Notes: generated by a model from the sequence alone, not told the origin. DNA of 6,128 bases from Alphaproteobacteria bacterium (GCA_003451645.1 DMER01000206.1:7478-13605), one strand, 5' to 3'; shown: positions 1 through 6,031, counted from the first letter of the stretch. Program-made: numbers and translations.

Positions 1-662
1 GCCTCGTCGATGAGGATGGAGTCCACTTCGTCCACAATCGCGAAATGGTGCCCGCGTTGCACCATTTGGGTCAGCGTGTACTTCATGTTGTCGCGCAGAT
101 AGTCGAACCCGTACTCGTTGTTGGTGCCATAGGTGATGTCGGCGGCATAGGCTTGCCTGCGCTCCTCATCCGAGAGGCCATGCACGATGCAGCCGACCGA
201 AAGCCCAAGGTAGCGGTAGACTTGCCCCATCCATTCGGCGTCACGCCGGGCGAGGTAGTCGTTGACCGTCACGACATGCACGCCCTTGCCCGTCAACGCA
301 TTGAGATAGACGGGCAAAGTCGCCACCAGCGTCTTGCCTTCGCCCGTTTTCATCTCGGAAATCTTGCCGTCGTGCAGTACCATGCCGCCAATGAGCTGCA
401 CGTCAAAATGCCGTTGGCCAAGCGTGCGCTTGGCGGCCTCCCGAACGGTGGCAAAGGCGTCCGGCAAGAGCTTATCAAGCGGCATGCCCAGGGCGAGCTT
501 CTCGCGCAGTTCGCCCGTGCGGCCCCGCAACGCGTCATCAGACAAAGCGGAAATGGAGGCTTCCAGCGCGTTGATCTGCGGCACGCGCGCCTGATAGGTG
601 CGCAAGATGCGGTCGTTGCTATTGCCGAAAAAGCGCTTTGCCAGTGACTTCAAGCCAAACAT
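1..662 (-). CDS. secA: Preprotein translocase ATPase SecA, N-terminal part (cut by left window edge)
   Basis: SecA is the ATPase motor that pushes unfolded preproteins through the SecYEG channel at the inner membrane. Reading the minus strand from the ATG at 660-662 gives 220 intact codons beginning [18 protein letters not shown], with no stop before the window edge. Visible landmarks are the Walker A motif MKTGEGKT (residues 104-111), the following [13 protein letters not shown], the VNDYLARRD segment (133-141), the [15 protein letters not shown] stretch (178-192) and the Walker B/DEAD-type motif [11 protein letters not shown] (211-221). These are the nucleotide-binding domain 1 signatures in the order expected for SecA, so only about the first quarter of a roughly 900-residue protein is present. 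The start matches the family's usual N-terminus. The Shine-Dalgarno is poor: an AAGG lies about 12 bases upstream. The gene is divergent from argJ. Family assignment is very secure. Confidence 0.98.
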   Translation of the reverse strand, partial: MFGLKSLAKRFFGNSNDRILRTYQARVPQINALEASISALSDDALRGRTGELREKLALGMPLDKLLPDAFATVREAAKRTLGQRHFDVQLIGGMVLHDGKISEMKTGEGKTLVATLPVYLNALTGKGVHVVTVNDYLARRDAEWMGQVYRYLGLSVGCIVHGLSDEERRQAYAADITYGTNNEYGFDYLRDNMKYTLTQMVQRGHHFAIVDEVDSILIDE

Positions 663-862
663 CGGATATCGGAACCTTGGTTAAGACATAAGCTTCGGCT
701 CGCCGGGCGGGGCCATTGTGATGCAATCCTCAAGCGAAGCTGGGGATGGGGCACGCGAAGCGCAAGCGGGCCCTGCGCTGGCCGTGTCGTCATTGCAACT
801 ATCGCCGGTGGACGCCGGGACGAGGGAGAGGCCGGGCACATCCCCTGCTCATAAGCGTCAGA

Positions 863-891
863 CACTTAAGGTCCGCGCCGCACCCTGTCAA
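863..891 (-). promoter_or_regulatory. Candidate secA promoter
   Basis: On the minus strand a perfect sigma-70 type -35 hexamer TTGACA (891 down to 886) is followed 16-17 bases later by a poor -10 (TTAAGT, or TAAGTG one base on; 869 down to 863). Transcription would begin near 855, giving secA a leader of about 190 bases. The -35 is convincing but the -10 is weak, so this is a tentative call. Confidence 0.35.
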
Positions 892-934
892 CGCACGCCT
901 TTGGGAACGCCTTGAGGCTTGGGCGTCCTGGCCC

Positions 935-961
935 TTGACCCGGCGATAAATGCCGTATACT
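935..961 (+). promoter_or_regulatory. Candidate argJ promoter
   Basis: TTGACC (935-940) and TATACT (956-961) resemble the sigma-70/RpoD -35 and -10 hexamers. The 15-base gap is a little short; reading the -35 as CTTGAC makes it 16. Transcription would start near 968. This matters for argJ annotation, because the longest open frame begins at an ATG at 950, inside this promoter and upstream of the predicted transcript start. The promoter therefore favours the in-frame ATG at 1079. Confidence 0.5.
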
Positions 962-1078
962 GACGATTGTGTGCGTGGCGGGAAAATATGGTACCCCCAA
1001 AAACGCGCATCGAATCAAGAGCTTGAAGGCCTCCAGGCGGGGCATGGTCCAACGATCTTTCAGGGAGCCGGTGGTGTC

Positions 1079-2545
1079 ATGGCGGCGAAGGCAAAGGGCA
1101 AGCAAAAGGTGAAAGCGGCCAAGAAAGCCGCCAAGGCGCTTGCCGCTCCCGTGCGTAAGGCCAAGGCCCTGCCCAAACCCAGTGCCGCCAAAGTCGCGCA
1201 AAAGTCAGCCAAACCGCCGGTCAAGCCTGCGTCGGTCAAACCCGCACGGCCCAAAGCGCCCGTTAAAGCAATCCCCCAAGCTCCTGCCGTTTCTACCCCG
1301 AAGCCCAAGGCACCGTTGCCTGTTTCACCGCTTGCTCCCGCCAAATTCGCGCAATTACCTCCCTTGTCAGGCGTGAGGCTGGGGTCGGGTCAGGCCGGCA
1401 TCCGCTATCAGGGCCGCACGGATGTGCTCTTGGTTGTGCTTTCACCTGGAACCACGGTTGGCGGCGCGCTCACTGTGTCGAAGACGGCCTCTGCCCCGGT
1501 TGAATGGTGCAAAGCGAATTTGGCCGGCGGGTCGGGCCGGGTCCTCGTGGTCAATTCCGGCAATGCCAACGCTTTTACCGGACAGGCGGGGCGCGACGCG
1601 GTTCGCAAGACAGCGGAAAGCGCCGCAGCCTTGGTCGGTTGTAAGCCCAATGAGGTGTTCATCGCCTCAACCGGCGTCATTGGAGAGCCTTTGCCTGCCG
1701 ACAGGCTGGTGGCAGCCCTTCCTGAGGTTCACGAGAACACCAGTGCCGCGGGCTGGCGCGATGCCGCCAATGCGATCATGACCACGGACACCTTTCCAAA
1801 GCTGGCAACCGCGGTCGCGCGGATCGATGAGGCGCGCGTGACCATCAATGGCATTGCCAAAGGGTCGGGGATGATTGCGCCTGATCTGGCGACCATGCTG
1901 GCCTTTATCTTTACTGACGCGACATTGCCTTCGGATGTCTTGCAGCAATTGGTGAGCGCTGGTGTGCGCGACAGCTTCAATGCAATTACTGTCGACAGCG
2001 ACACCTCGACATCTGACACGGTCTTGGCCTTTGCAACAGGCAAGGGGGCCTCCTATGCGCCCATTACCAAGGCCGCAGACAAACGCCTCGACGATTTCCG
2101 CCTAAAGCTGAACCAGGTCATGCAGGACTTGGCCCTGCAGGTCGTAAGGGACGGGGAGGGCGCGACGAAGCTTATATCGGTTGCGGTCACGGGCGCTGAG
2201 ACAGCCAAGGCCGCGCGCACGATTGCGATGGCCATTGCAAATTCGCCGCTCGTGAAGACGGCGATCGCGGGCGGCGATGCCAATTGGGGCCGCGTTGTCA
2301 TGGCGGTTGGCAAGGCCGGGGAGGCGGCGGACCGGGACAAGCTCTCGATCAAATTCGGAGGCCGCAAGGTCGCAGCGAATGGCGCGCGAGACCCCGGCTA
2401 CAGCGAGGCTGATGTGAGCGCGTATATGCAGGGCCAAACCATCGACATCGAGGTGGATGTGGGCGTCGGCAAAGCGGGCGCGAAGGTATGGACCTGTGAC
2501 CTCACCCACGGTTACATCAGCATTAACGGTGATTACCGCAGTTAG
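1079..2545 (+). CDS. argJ: Bifunctional glutamate N-acetyltransferase / amino-acid acetyltransferase ArgJ, with a basic N-terminal tail
   Basis: ArgJ transfers the acetyl group from N-acetylornithine to glutamate, recycling acetyl in ornithine/arginine synthesis; bifunctional forms also use acetyl-CoA. The start at 1079 gives 488 residues. The ArgJ core begins near VSPLAPAKF (residue 82) and contains [10 protein letters not shown], the oxyanion-hole STGVIG (Thr198-Gly199), MTTDTFPK (234-241), the self-cleavage motif [14 protein letters not shown], and the family-typical end ISINGDYRS. By family rule the chain should cut itself between Ala271 and Thr272, making Thr272 the N-terminal nucleophile of a 217-residue beta chain. 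Residues 2 to about 80 form a Lys/Ala/Pro-rich low-complexity tail, so the protein is longer than the usual 400-415 residues. An in-frame ATG at 950 exists, but it lies in the predicted promoter and its 43 extra residues do not look coding. AGGGAG lies about 11 bases before 1079, a long spacing. mutT follows 57 bases downstream. Confidence 0.96.
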   Translation: MAAKAKGKQKVKAAKKAAKALAAPVRKAKALPKPSAAKVAQKSAKPPVKPASVKPARPKAPVKAIPQAPAVSTPKPKAPLPVSPLAPAKFAQLPPLSGVRLGSGQAGIRYQGRTDVLLVVLSPGTTVGGALTVSKTASAPVEWCKANLAGGSGRVLVVNSGNANAFTGQAGRDAVRKTAESAAALVGCKPNEVFIASTGVIGEPLPADRLVAALPEVHENTSAAGWRDAANAIMTTDTFPKLATAVARIDEARVTINGIAKGSGMIAPDLATMLAFIFTDATLPSDVLQQLVSAGVRDSFNAITVDSDTSTSDTVLAFATGKGASYAPITKAADKRLDDFRLKLNQVMQDLALQVVRDGEGATKLISVAVTGAETAKAARTIAMAIANSPLVKTAIAGGDANWGRVVMAVGKAGEAADRDKLSIKFGGRKVAANGARDPGYSEADVSAYMQGQTIDIEVDVGVGKAGAKVWTCDLTHGYISINGDYRS

Positions 2546-2589
2546 TTGTTACAATTTGAACTGTTACCAACTCTTAACTCCGCCAATGC

Positions 2590-2594
2590 GAGGG
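2590..2594 (+). promoter_or_regulatory. Ribosome-binding site deciding the mutT start
   Basis: GAGGG sits 8 bases before the ATG at 2603. It selects that ATG over the in-frame TTG at 2546, which follows the argJ stop directly and has no Shine-Dalgarno of its own within the argJ end. Confidence 0.7.
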
Positions 2595-2602
2595 TGCACG
2601 CG

Positions 2603-3016
2603 ATGCCGCCATCAGGCCTTAAACTCGTTCTGGTGGCAGCAGCAGCATTGATCGATCCGGATGGCCGGGTCCTATTAGCGCAGCGCCCTCAGGGTAAGAG
2701 CATGGCAGGCATGTGGGAATTCCCAGGCGGCAAAATAGAGCCAGGCGAGCGGCCGGAAGAGACGGTCATTCGCGAATTGCGCGAAGAGCTGGCGATCGGC
2801 ATTCAGGAGGCATGTTTGGCGCCTTTCACCTTTGCCAGCCACCGCTATGACGACTTCCATTTGTTGATGCCAGTCTTTGTGTGCCGCCGTTGGGAAGGCC
2901 AGCCCATGCCCAAAGAAGGCCAGACCCTGGCCTGGGTTAGACCACGCGAAATGCGCGATCTGCCCATGCCGCCCGCCGATGTTCCGCTCATTGCACAGCT
3001 GCGCGATCTCATCTGA
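2603..3016 (+). CDS. mutT: MutT-type Nudix hydrolase (8-oxo-dGTP diphosphatase)
   Basis: MutT-family Nudix enzymes hydrolyse oxidised nucleotides such as 8-oxo-dGTP to the monophosphate in the cytoplasm, preventing A:T to C:G transversions. The 137-residue product has the family's normal length. It shows LLAQRPQGKSMAGMWEFPGG (residues 24-43) and a Nudix box from Gly43 to Ile65, with Glu49, Arg57, Glu58, Glu61 and Glu62 in the metal-binding positions. The box glycine before the final hydrophobic residue is Ala64 here (EELAI, consensus EExGU). The segment FASHRYDDFHLLMPVFVCRR (77-96) and the C-terminal PMPPADVPLI fit proteobacterial MutT proteins. The start at 2603 is chosen for its ribosome-binding site and because it removes 19 non-conserved residues. 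The gene follows argJ by 57 bases with no clear terminator between, and flp follows 18 bases later, so co-transcription is likely. The exact substrate is inferred from similarity. Confidence 0.93.
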   Translation: MPPSGLKLVLVAAAALIDPDGRVLLAQRPQGKSMAGMWEFPGGKIEPGERPEETVIRELREELAIGIQEACLAPFTFASHRYDDFHLLMPVFVCRRWEGQPMPKEGQTLAWVRPREMRDLPMPPADVPLIAQLRDLI

Positions 3017-3020
3017 TTGG

Positions 3021-3025
3021 CAGGA
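3021..3025 (+). promoter_or_regulatory. Ribosome-binding site of the flp-type gene
   Basis: CAGGA lies 9 bases before the ATG at 3035, just after the mutT stop at 3014-3016. It supports that start over the in-frame TTG at 3017 and over the nearby ATG at 3027, which hits a stop after two further codons. Confidence 0.6.
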
Positions 3026-3034
3026 CATGACCCC

Positions 3035-3220
3035 ATGATCAGCCCCTCAAGGATGCCGTTACAGATCGTTCGCCGCTTTGTGGCTGACGAGAGCGGGGCG
3101 ACTGCCATTGAGTACAGCATGGTGTTGCTGCTGGTCGTGATTGGGATCATCGCGATTGTGGACCAGATCGGCGGTTCGCTGCTCGGCATGTTCAACGCAG
3201 CCCTTGCGGGCTTCACCTAG
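3035..3220 (+). CDS. flp: Flp/Fap-type type IVb prepilin, 61 residues
   Basis: Flp pilins are the small major subunits of type IVb tight-adherence (Tad/Cpa) pili. They are processed at the inner membrane by a TadV/CpaA-type prepilin peptidase. The product has a short basic leader, then the family motif ESGATAIEY (residues 19-27). Cleavage is expected after Gly21, leaving Ala22 first and the conserved Glu26-Tyr27 pair at mature positions 5-6. A single hydrophobic helix follows (about 28-43, SMVLLLVVIGIIAIVD) and a short tail ending in AALAGFT. The predicted mature chain is 40 residues, small but within the Flp range. The gene is 18 bases after mutT and was probably acquired by or placed in the argJ-mutT transcript. 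No tad/cpa assembly gene lies in the window, so either the machinery is elsewhere or this is an orphan pilin or pseudopilin. Family call is strong; actual pilus function is uncertain. Confidence 0.9.
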   Translation: MISPSRMPLQIVRRFVADESGATAIEYSMVLLLVVIGIIAIVDQIGGSLLGMFNAALAGFT

Positions 3221-4008
3221 GACGGTGCCTTTCCGCTTATGAACAAGAATTCGAAGGTCGCGCTGACGCCGCCTGCGGTCGGGTTCTTATTGGAGTAAAG
3301 GCTGAGTGCCGTGTTCAGCACATCGCGCCGTAAGGCGGATTTGCGCCGGTTGGCCAGGATGTTGGTCTCGCCCATGCCGTGCAGGTCGCGCAACAGGCGC
3401 ATGGGCTCCGTATAGGTCACTGCAAAGGCTTGCAGGTCTGCAACAGGCTCCTGGAACCCTGCGCGCTGCAAAAGAGCGCCTGCATCTTTAACGTCTATGA
3501 ACGGATGCACGCGCGGGCTCGCCCCGCCGGTCAGCTCCAATTCAGCGTCGAGCAAGGTTTGCCTCAGCTCTTGCAAGGTTTGCGGGCCAAAAAGGACGGC
3601 CAGGAACCGCCCATTGGCCTTGAGCGACCTGCGGATTTGGATGAGCGCTCCTGGCAAATCGTTGACCGCGTGCAAGGTCAGGACGCTGATGTAAAGGCCC
3701 AAAGTTCCTGGGCCGAAGGGGAATGCCTCCTCATCGAGCACGATCGTGGTGCCCGCTGATTGTTGCACGAGGTCTGCATGGATCTCGGCCTGGGCTTGAT
3801 GGGCAAGCCGCGCGGGCGCGCGCGCGCCGGTCACGCAAGCCATGCCCTGCCCAGATGGTCCCAGAAATGGCAAACGTTCCTCGATGATCTCAAGAGCCAT
3901 GCGATGTAGAAAGTCGAAGTTCTCAAAATGCGCCGAGGCCCGTGCGCGCCGCACGCGCAAGGCCCGTCTGTCGAAGATATTTGGCACCTCTGGGGTCACC
4001 GTACGCAT
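3217..4008 (-). CDS. NDUFAF5/BioC-like class I methyltransferase-fold protein with a divergent SAM motif
   Basis: This 263-residue protein resembles mitochondrial NDUFAF5, a SAM-binding methyltransferase-fold factor for respiratory complex I assembly that acts as an arginine hydroxylase on NDUFS7. Shared features are NIFDRRALRVRRARA near the N-terminus (10-24), LDEEAFPF (91-98), SVLTLHAVNDLPGALIQIRR (108-127), LFGPQTLQELRQ (139-150), the HPFIDVKDAGALLQRAGF stretch (168-185) and DLHGMGETN (208-216). The glycine-rich SAM loop is expected near residues 56-66 as an LDLGxxxG-type sequence but reads ACVTGARAP, with the acidic residue and last glycine missing. His113 and the post-beta2 Asp79 remain. 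The ATG at 4008 has almost no Shine-Dalgarno; GTG codons at residues 4 and 8 are alternatives. The gene is divergent from comF (54 bases between starts), and its TAG overlaps that of flp. Many databases call such proteins BioC-like; a biotin role is less likely because the C-terminal pattern follows NDUFAF5. Confidence 0.88.
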   Translation of the reverse strand: MRTVTPEVPNIFDRRALRVRRARASAHFENFDFLHRMALEIIEERLPFLGPSGQGMACVTGARAPARLAHQAQAEIHADLVQQSAGTTIVLDEEAFPFGPGTLGLYISVLTLHAVNDLPGALIQIRRSLKANGRFLAVLFGPQTLQELRQTLLDAELELTGGASPRVHPFIDVKDAGALLQRAGFQEPVADLQAFAVTYTEPMRLLRDLHGMGETNILANRRKSALRRDVLNTALSLYSNKNPTAGGVSATFEFLFISGKAPS

Positions 4009-4062
4009 TCCATTCTAGACTTATGCGCGGCAGGATGTCCGAACGCGACAGAGGGCACAATC
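4009..4062. other. Short divergent intergenic region between the methyltransferase gene and comF
   Basis: These 54 bases must hold, or lie close to, two divergent promoters. On the minus strand TAGAAT (4017 down to 4012) is a near-consensus -10, with a partial -35 CGGACA (4041 down to 4036) 18 bases upstream. If used, transcription would begin at about 4005, inside or past the methyltransferase ATG, implying a leaderless message or a later start. On the plus strand only TAGACT (4016-4021) resembles a -10, without a good -35. No promoter is assigned with confidence. Confidence 0.3.
4051..4055 (+). promoter_or_regulatory. Ribosome-binding site deciding the comF start
   Basis: GAGGG is 7 bases before the ATG at 4063. 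It selects that codon over the in-frame ATG at 3928, which would lie 81 bases inside the opposing methyltransferase gene. Confidence 0.75.
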
Positions 4063-4839
4063 ATGTTGACTTGGTATCGACAGGCCGCTGCTGCCAAGGG
4101 CGCCCTGCAGCGGAGTGGTAGCTGGCTGGTCAATCTGGCGCTGCCACCCGCTTGTGCACTTTGCAGGCAACAGACCGCCAATAGCCATGGGCTGTGCGCG
4201 CAATGCTGGGGCCGGCTGCATTTCTTAAGCCCGCCTTGGTGCAGCGTGTGTGGACGGCCGTTTGAGTACGCGGTGTCAGACCGCGCCATTTGCGCACCCT
4301 GCGCCGCCGACCGGCCTGCAATGAGCCTCGCCAGGGCAGCATTGGCCTATGACGACGCAAGCCGTCCGTTGGTCCTTGCCCTGAAGCATGCCGACCGCCT
4401 TGACCTGGCGCCTCTCATGGCGCGCTGGCTCCAAACCGCGGGACAGGACTGCCTGAAGGGCGCGGATGCGCTAGTGCCCGTACCCTTACACTGGACCCGG
4501 CTCATCCTGCGCCGGTCGAACCAAGCGGCTGAGCTCGCCCGCGCGCTCAGCAAGCTTACGGGCGTCCCTGTCTGGCTCGGCGTCTTTCATCGTACCAAAC
4601 GGACTGTGCGGCAAGGGTCTCAAGGCGGGATGAGCGGCCGTTGGCGGAACGTTGCGGGCGCGTTTCGCACACCCAATAGAGGTAGAATTCTTGGTAAAAA
4701 GCTCGTTCTGATTGACGATGTGTGGACAAGCGGGGCGACACTGGACGCGTGTGCCCGCACCTTGACCAAGGCTGGGGCCTCCGAAGTAACGGCCATCACA
4801 GTGGCGCGCGTTGTGCGGCAGGCCGAGACAGCCCTATAA
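4063..4839 (+). CDS. comF: ComF family protein (zinc-finger plus phosphoribosyltransferase-like domain)
   Basis: ComF proteins link a Cys-rich N-terminal zinc module to a phosphoribosyltransferase fold. In naturally competent bacteria they help move incoming single-stranded DNA in the cytoplasm; in most alphaproteobacteria the role is unproven. The 258-residue product is of normal length. Four CxxC pairs are visible: Cys31/34, Cys45/48, Cys60/63 and Cys77/80, the double zinc-finger layout. Next comes LALKHADRLDLAPLMARWL (105-123), the ComF-typical LVPVPLHWTRLILRRSNQA (137-155), HRTKRTVRQGSQGGMSGRWR (176-195), and the PRPP-binding loop VLIDDVWTSGAT (215-226; usual form DDVxTTGxT). No competence gene is next to it. 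grxC follows after 35 bases, so comF probably heads the comF-grxC-amidase-DUF1178 operon. Start chosen by the GAGGG site. Family call is secure, function inferred only. Confidence 0.94.
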   Translation: MLTWYRQAAAAKGALQRSGSWLVNLALPPACALCRQQTANSHGLCAQCWGRLHFLSPPWCSVCGRPFEYAVSDRAICAPCAADRPAMSLARAALAYDDASRPLVLALKHADRLDLAPLMARWLQTAGQDCLKGADALVPVPLHWTRLILRRSNQAAELARALSKLTGVPVWLGVFHRTKRTVRQGSQGGMSGRWRNVAGAFRTPNRGRILGKKLVLIDDVWTSGATLDACARTLTKAGASEVTAITVARVVRQAETAL

Positions 4840-4874
4840 TTGTGACAGTTGTTGTTAAGGGACGTTCTGCCAAG

Positions 4875-5150
4875 ATGGGGGCCATGGCAAGTATCACGAT
4901 CTACTCAACCCTTCTCTGCCCATTCTGCCACCGCGCAAAGGCGCTTTTGCGCCGTAAGGGCTTGGATTACTTGGAAATCGACGTTGGCATGGACGCGGCC
5001 AAACGCCGTGAGATGGAGGCCCGCGCCAATGGCCGCCATACCGTGCCGCAAATCTTCATTGGCGAGCGCCATGTTGGTGGTTGCGATGACCTCCATGCCC
5101 TGGAGGCTGAGGGCAAGCTCGATGAATTGATCGCGACTGTGGCGGCCTGA
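4875..5150 (+). CDS. grxC: Glutaredoxin 3 (GrxC)
   Basis: Glutaredoxins use glutathione to reduce protein disulfides and mixed disulfides in the cytoplasm. The 91-residue product contains the dithiol active site CPFC (residues 15-18) followed by HRAKALLRRKG, the cis-proline motif TVP (56-58), the QIFIGERHVGG stretch (59-69) and the glutathione-binding GGCDDL (68-73). This is the GrxC pattern and length (E. coli GrxC is 83 residues), with a second family-typical Cys70. Two starts are possible: ATG 4875, with AAGGGA 12 bases upstream, or ATG 4884, which gives MASITIY and aligns better with GrxC N-termini but has only a G-run too close to it. I chose 4875 with modest conviction. It is the second gene of the comF operon, and the next gene encodes a NIT1-type amidase that probably also concerns glutathione. 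Confidence 0.95.
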   Translation: MGAMASITIYSTLLCPFCHRAKALLRRKGLDYLEIDVGMDAAKRREMEARANGRHTVPQIFIGERHVGGCDDLHALEAEGKLDELIATVAA

Positions 5151-5200
5151 GCCTACCTTGGTAATTGCCGAGCGGGTCGCGAGGCGCCATATTCACCGCC

Positions 5201-6031
5201 ATGACCCATGAATTTCGTGCGGCCTGTATCCAGATGCGCTCGGGCGTGGATATCGAGCGCAATATGTCCGAGGCGAGCCGTCTGATCCTTGAGGCCAAGG
5301 CATTAGGCGCGGATTTCGTCGCCACGCCTGAGATGACCACCCTCTTTGAGGGCGAAGGCGAGGCGCTTCTTGCGAAAGCGCAGACCGAAGCTGCTGACAT
5401 TTGCGTGCCCCGGTTCCGCGCCCTGGCAGAGGAGTTGGGGATTTGGCTACTGGTTGGCTCCATGCCCATCAAGGTCAGCGACACCCAATGCGCGAACCGG
5501 TCCTATCTCATAGGTCCGGATGGCCGCGTGGCCGCCACCTATGACAAGATCCACATGTTCGATGTTCAGGTCGGCGACGGGCAGACCTATCGAGAGTCGT
5601 CTCGATTTCGGCCCGGCACGCGCGCTGTGGTGACCGAAACCAGCTGGGGGCCGGTTGGGCTCTCGATTTGCTACGATGTGCGCTTTGCCTATCTCTACCG
5701 CACCTTGGCCCATGCGGGGGCTAAGCTCTTGACTGTTCCGGCAGCCTTCACGCGCGTGACGGGGGAGGCGCATTGGCATGTGCTGCTGCGTGCCCGCGCG
5801 ATTGAGACCGGCAGTTTTGTGGTGGCCCCGGCACAATGCGGCAGGCACGAGAATGGGCGCGAGACCTTTGGCCACTCGCTGATCATCGATCCCTGGGGCC
5901 GCATTTTGGCCGAGGGCGGAACTGAGCCTGGGATCTTCATGGCGACAATCGATTTCAAGGCCAGCGACGAGGCGCGGGCCAAGATCCCCGCTCTGAAGCA
6001 TGATTGCGACTTTGCTGGCCCTGCCGCATGA
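5201..6031 (+). CDS. Nitrilase-superfamily amidase, NIT1-like (probable deaminated glutathione amidase)
   Basis: Carbon-nitrogen hydrolases of the NIT1 branch hydrolyse deaminated glutathione, a side product of transaminases, to alpha-ketoglutarate and Cys-Gly. The 276-residue protein shows the superfamily catalytic triad: Glu44 in ATPEMTTLFEG, Lys116 in YDKIHMFDV and Cys157 in GLSICYDVRF. The segment AHWHVLLRARAIETGSFVVA (190-209), followed by PAQCGRHENGRETFGHS, is characteristic of NIT1/YbeM-like enzymes rather than omega-amidase NIT2 or plant nitrilases. The start at 5201 gives MTHEFRAACIQM, the usual N-terminus; the nearest GAGG is 16 bases upstream, so translation may rely on coupling to grxC, which ends 50 bases before. 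The upstream in-frame TTG at 5165 is disfavoured. The stop overlaps the next start as ATGA. Superfamily and triad are clear; the substrate is inferred from subfamily resemblance and the glutaredoxin neighbour. Confidence 0.95.
   Translation: MTHEFRAACIQMRSGVDIERNMSEASRLILEAKALGADFVATPEMTTLFEGEGEALLAKAQTEAADICVPRFRALAEELGIWLLVGSMPIKVSDTQCANRSYLIGPDGRVAATYDKIHMFDVQVGDGQTYRESSRFRPGTRAVVTETSWGPVGLSICYDVRFAYLYRTLAHAGAKLLTVPAAFTRVTGEAHWHVLLRARAIETGSFVVAPAQCGRHENGRETFGHSLIIDPWGRILAEGGTEPGIFMATIDFKASDEARAKIPALKHDCDFAGPAA

Larger units (their letters stand above)
663..1078. other. Divergent non-coding region between secA and argJ
   Basis: This 416-base stretch has no gene I can support. Going left to right it holds the presumed secA leader (about 663-855), a candidate minus-strand promoter (863-891), a candidate plus-strand promoter (935-961) and a presumed argJ leader (about 968-1078). 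Short open frames cross it on both strands, but none has a recognisable domain or a convincing ribosome-binding site. Many alphaproteobacteria carry a parvulin-type peptidyl-prolyl isomerase gene between secA and argJ; here there is neither that gene nor an obvious remnant. I saw no strong hairpin followed by a T-run. Confidence 0.6.

Noticed and set aside
45..647. 200-codon open frame on the plus strand
   Set aside because: It is antisense to the clear SecA N-terminal coding region, has no recognisable domain, and is explained by GC-rich codon use in the opposite strand.
866..1201. 111-codon minus-strand open frame across the argJ leader and tail
   Set aside because: No recognisable domain; it overlaps the candidate argJ promoter and the ArgJ tail, which has the clearer coding pattern.
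2546..2602. N-terminal extension of MutT from TTG 2546, and possible terminator or promoter after argJ
   Set aside because: The extension is not family-like and ATG 2603 has a good ribosome-binding site. The AT-richer stretch has only a weak AGTTG/CAACT inverted pair and no stem-loop plus T-run or convincing promoter pair.
3379..3759. 126-codon plus-strand open frame
   Set aside because: Antisense shadow of the NDUFAF5-like gene, whose homology fixes the true strand and frame.
3809..3828. GC-alternating tract as a Z-DNA or regulatory element
   Set aside because: It is short and inside a coding region where it encodes Ala/Arg/Pro; only its effect on the SAM loop is reported.
5155..5164. Small palindrome TACCTTGGTA between grxC and the amidase gene as a terminator
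   Set aside because: Four-base stem with a two-base loop and no T-run; too weak to support termination inside an apparent operon.
5447..6001. 184-codon minus-strand open frame
   Set aside because: Antisense shadow of the NIT1-like amidase, which has an intact catalytic triad on the plus strand.
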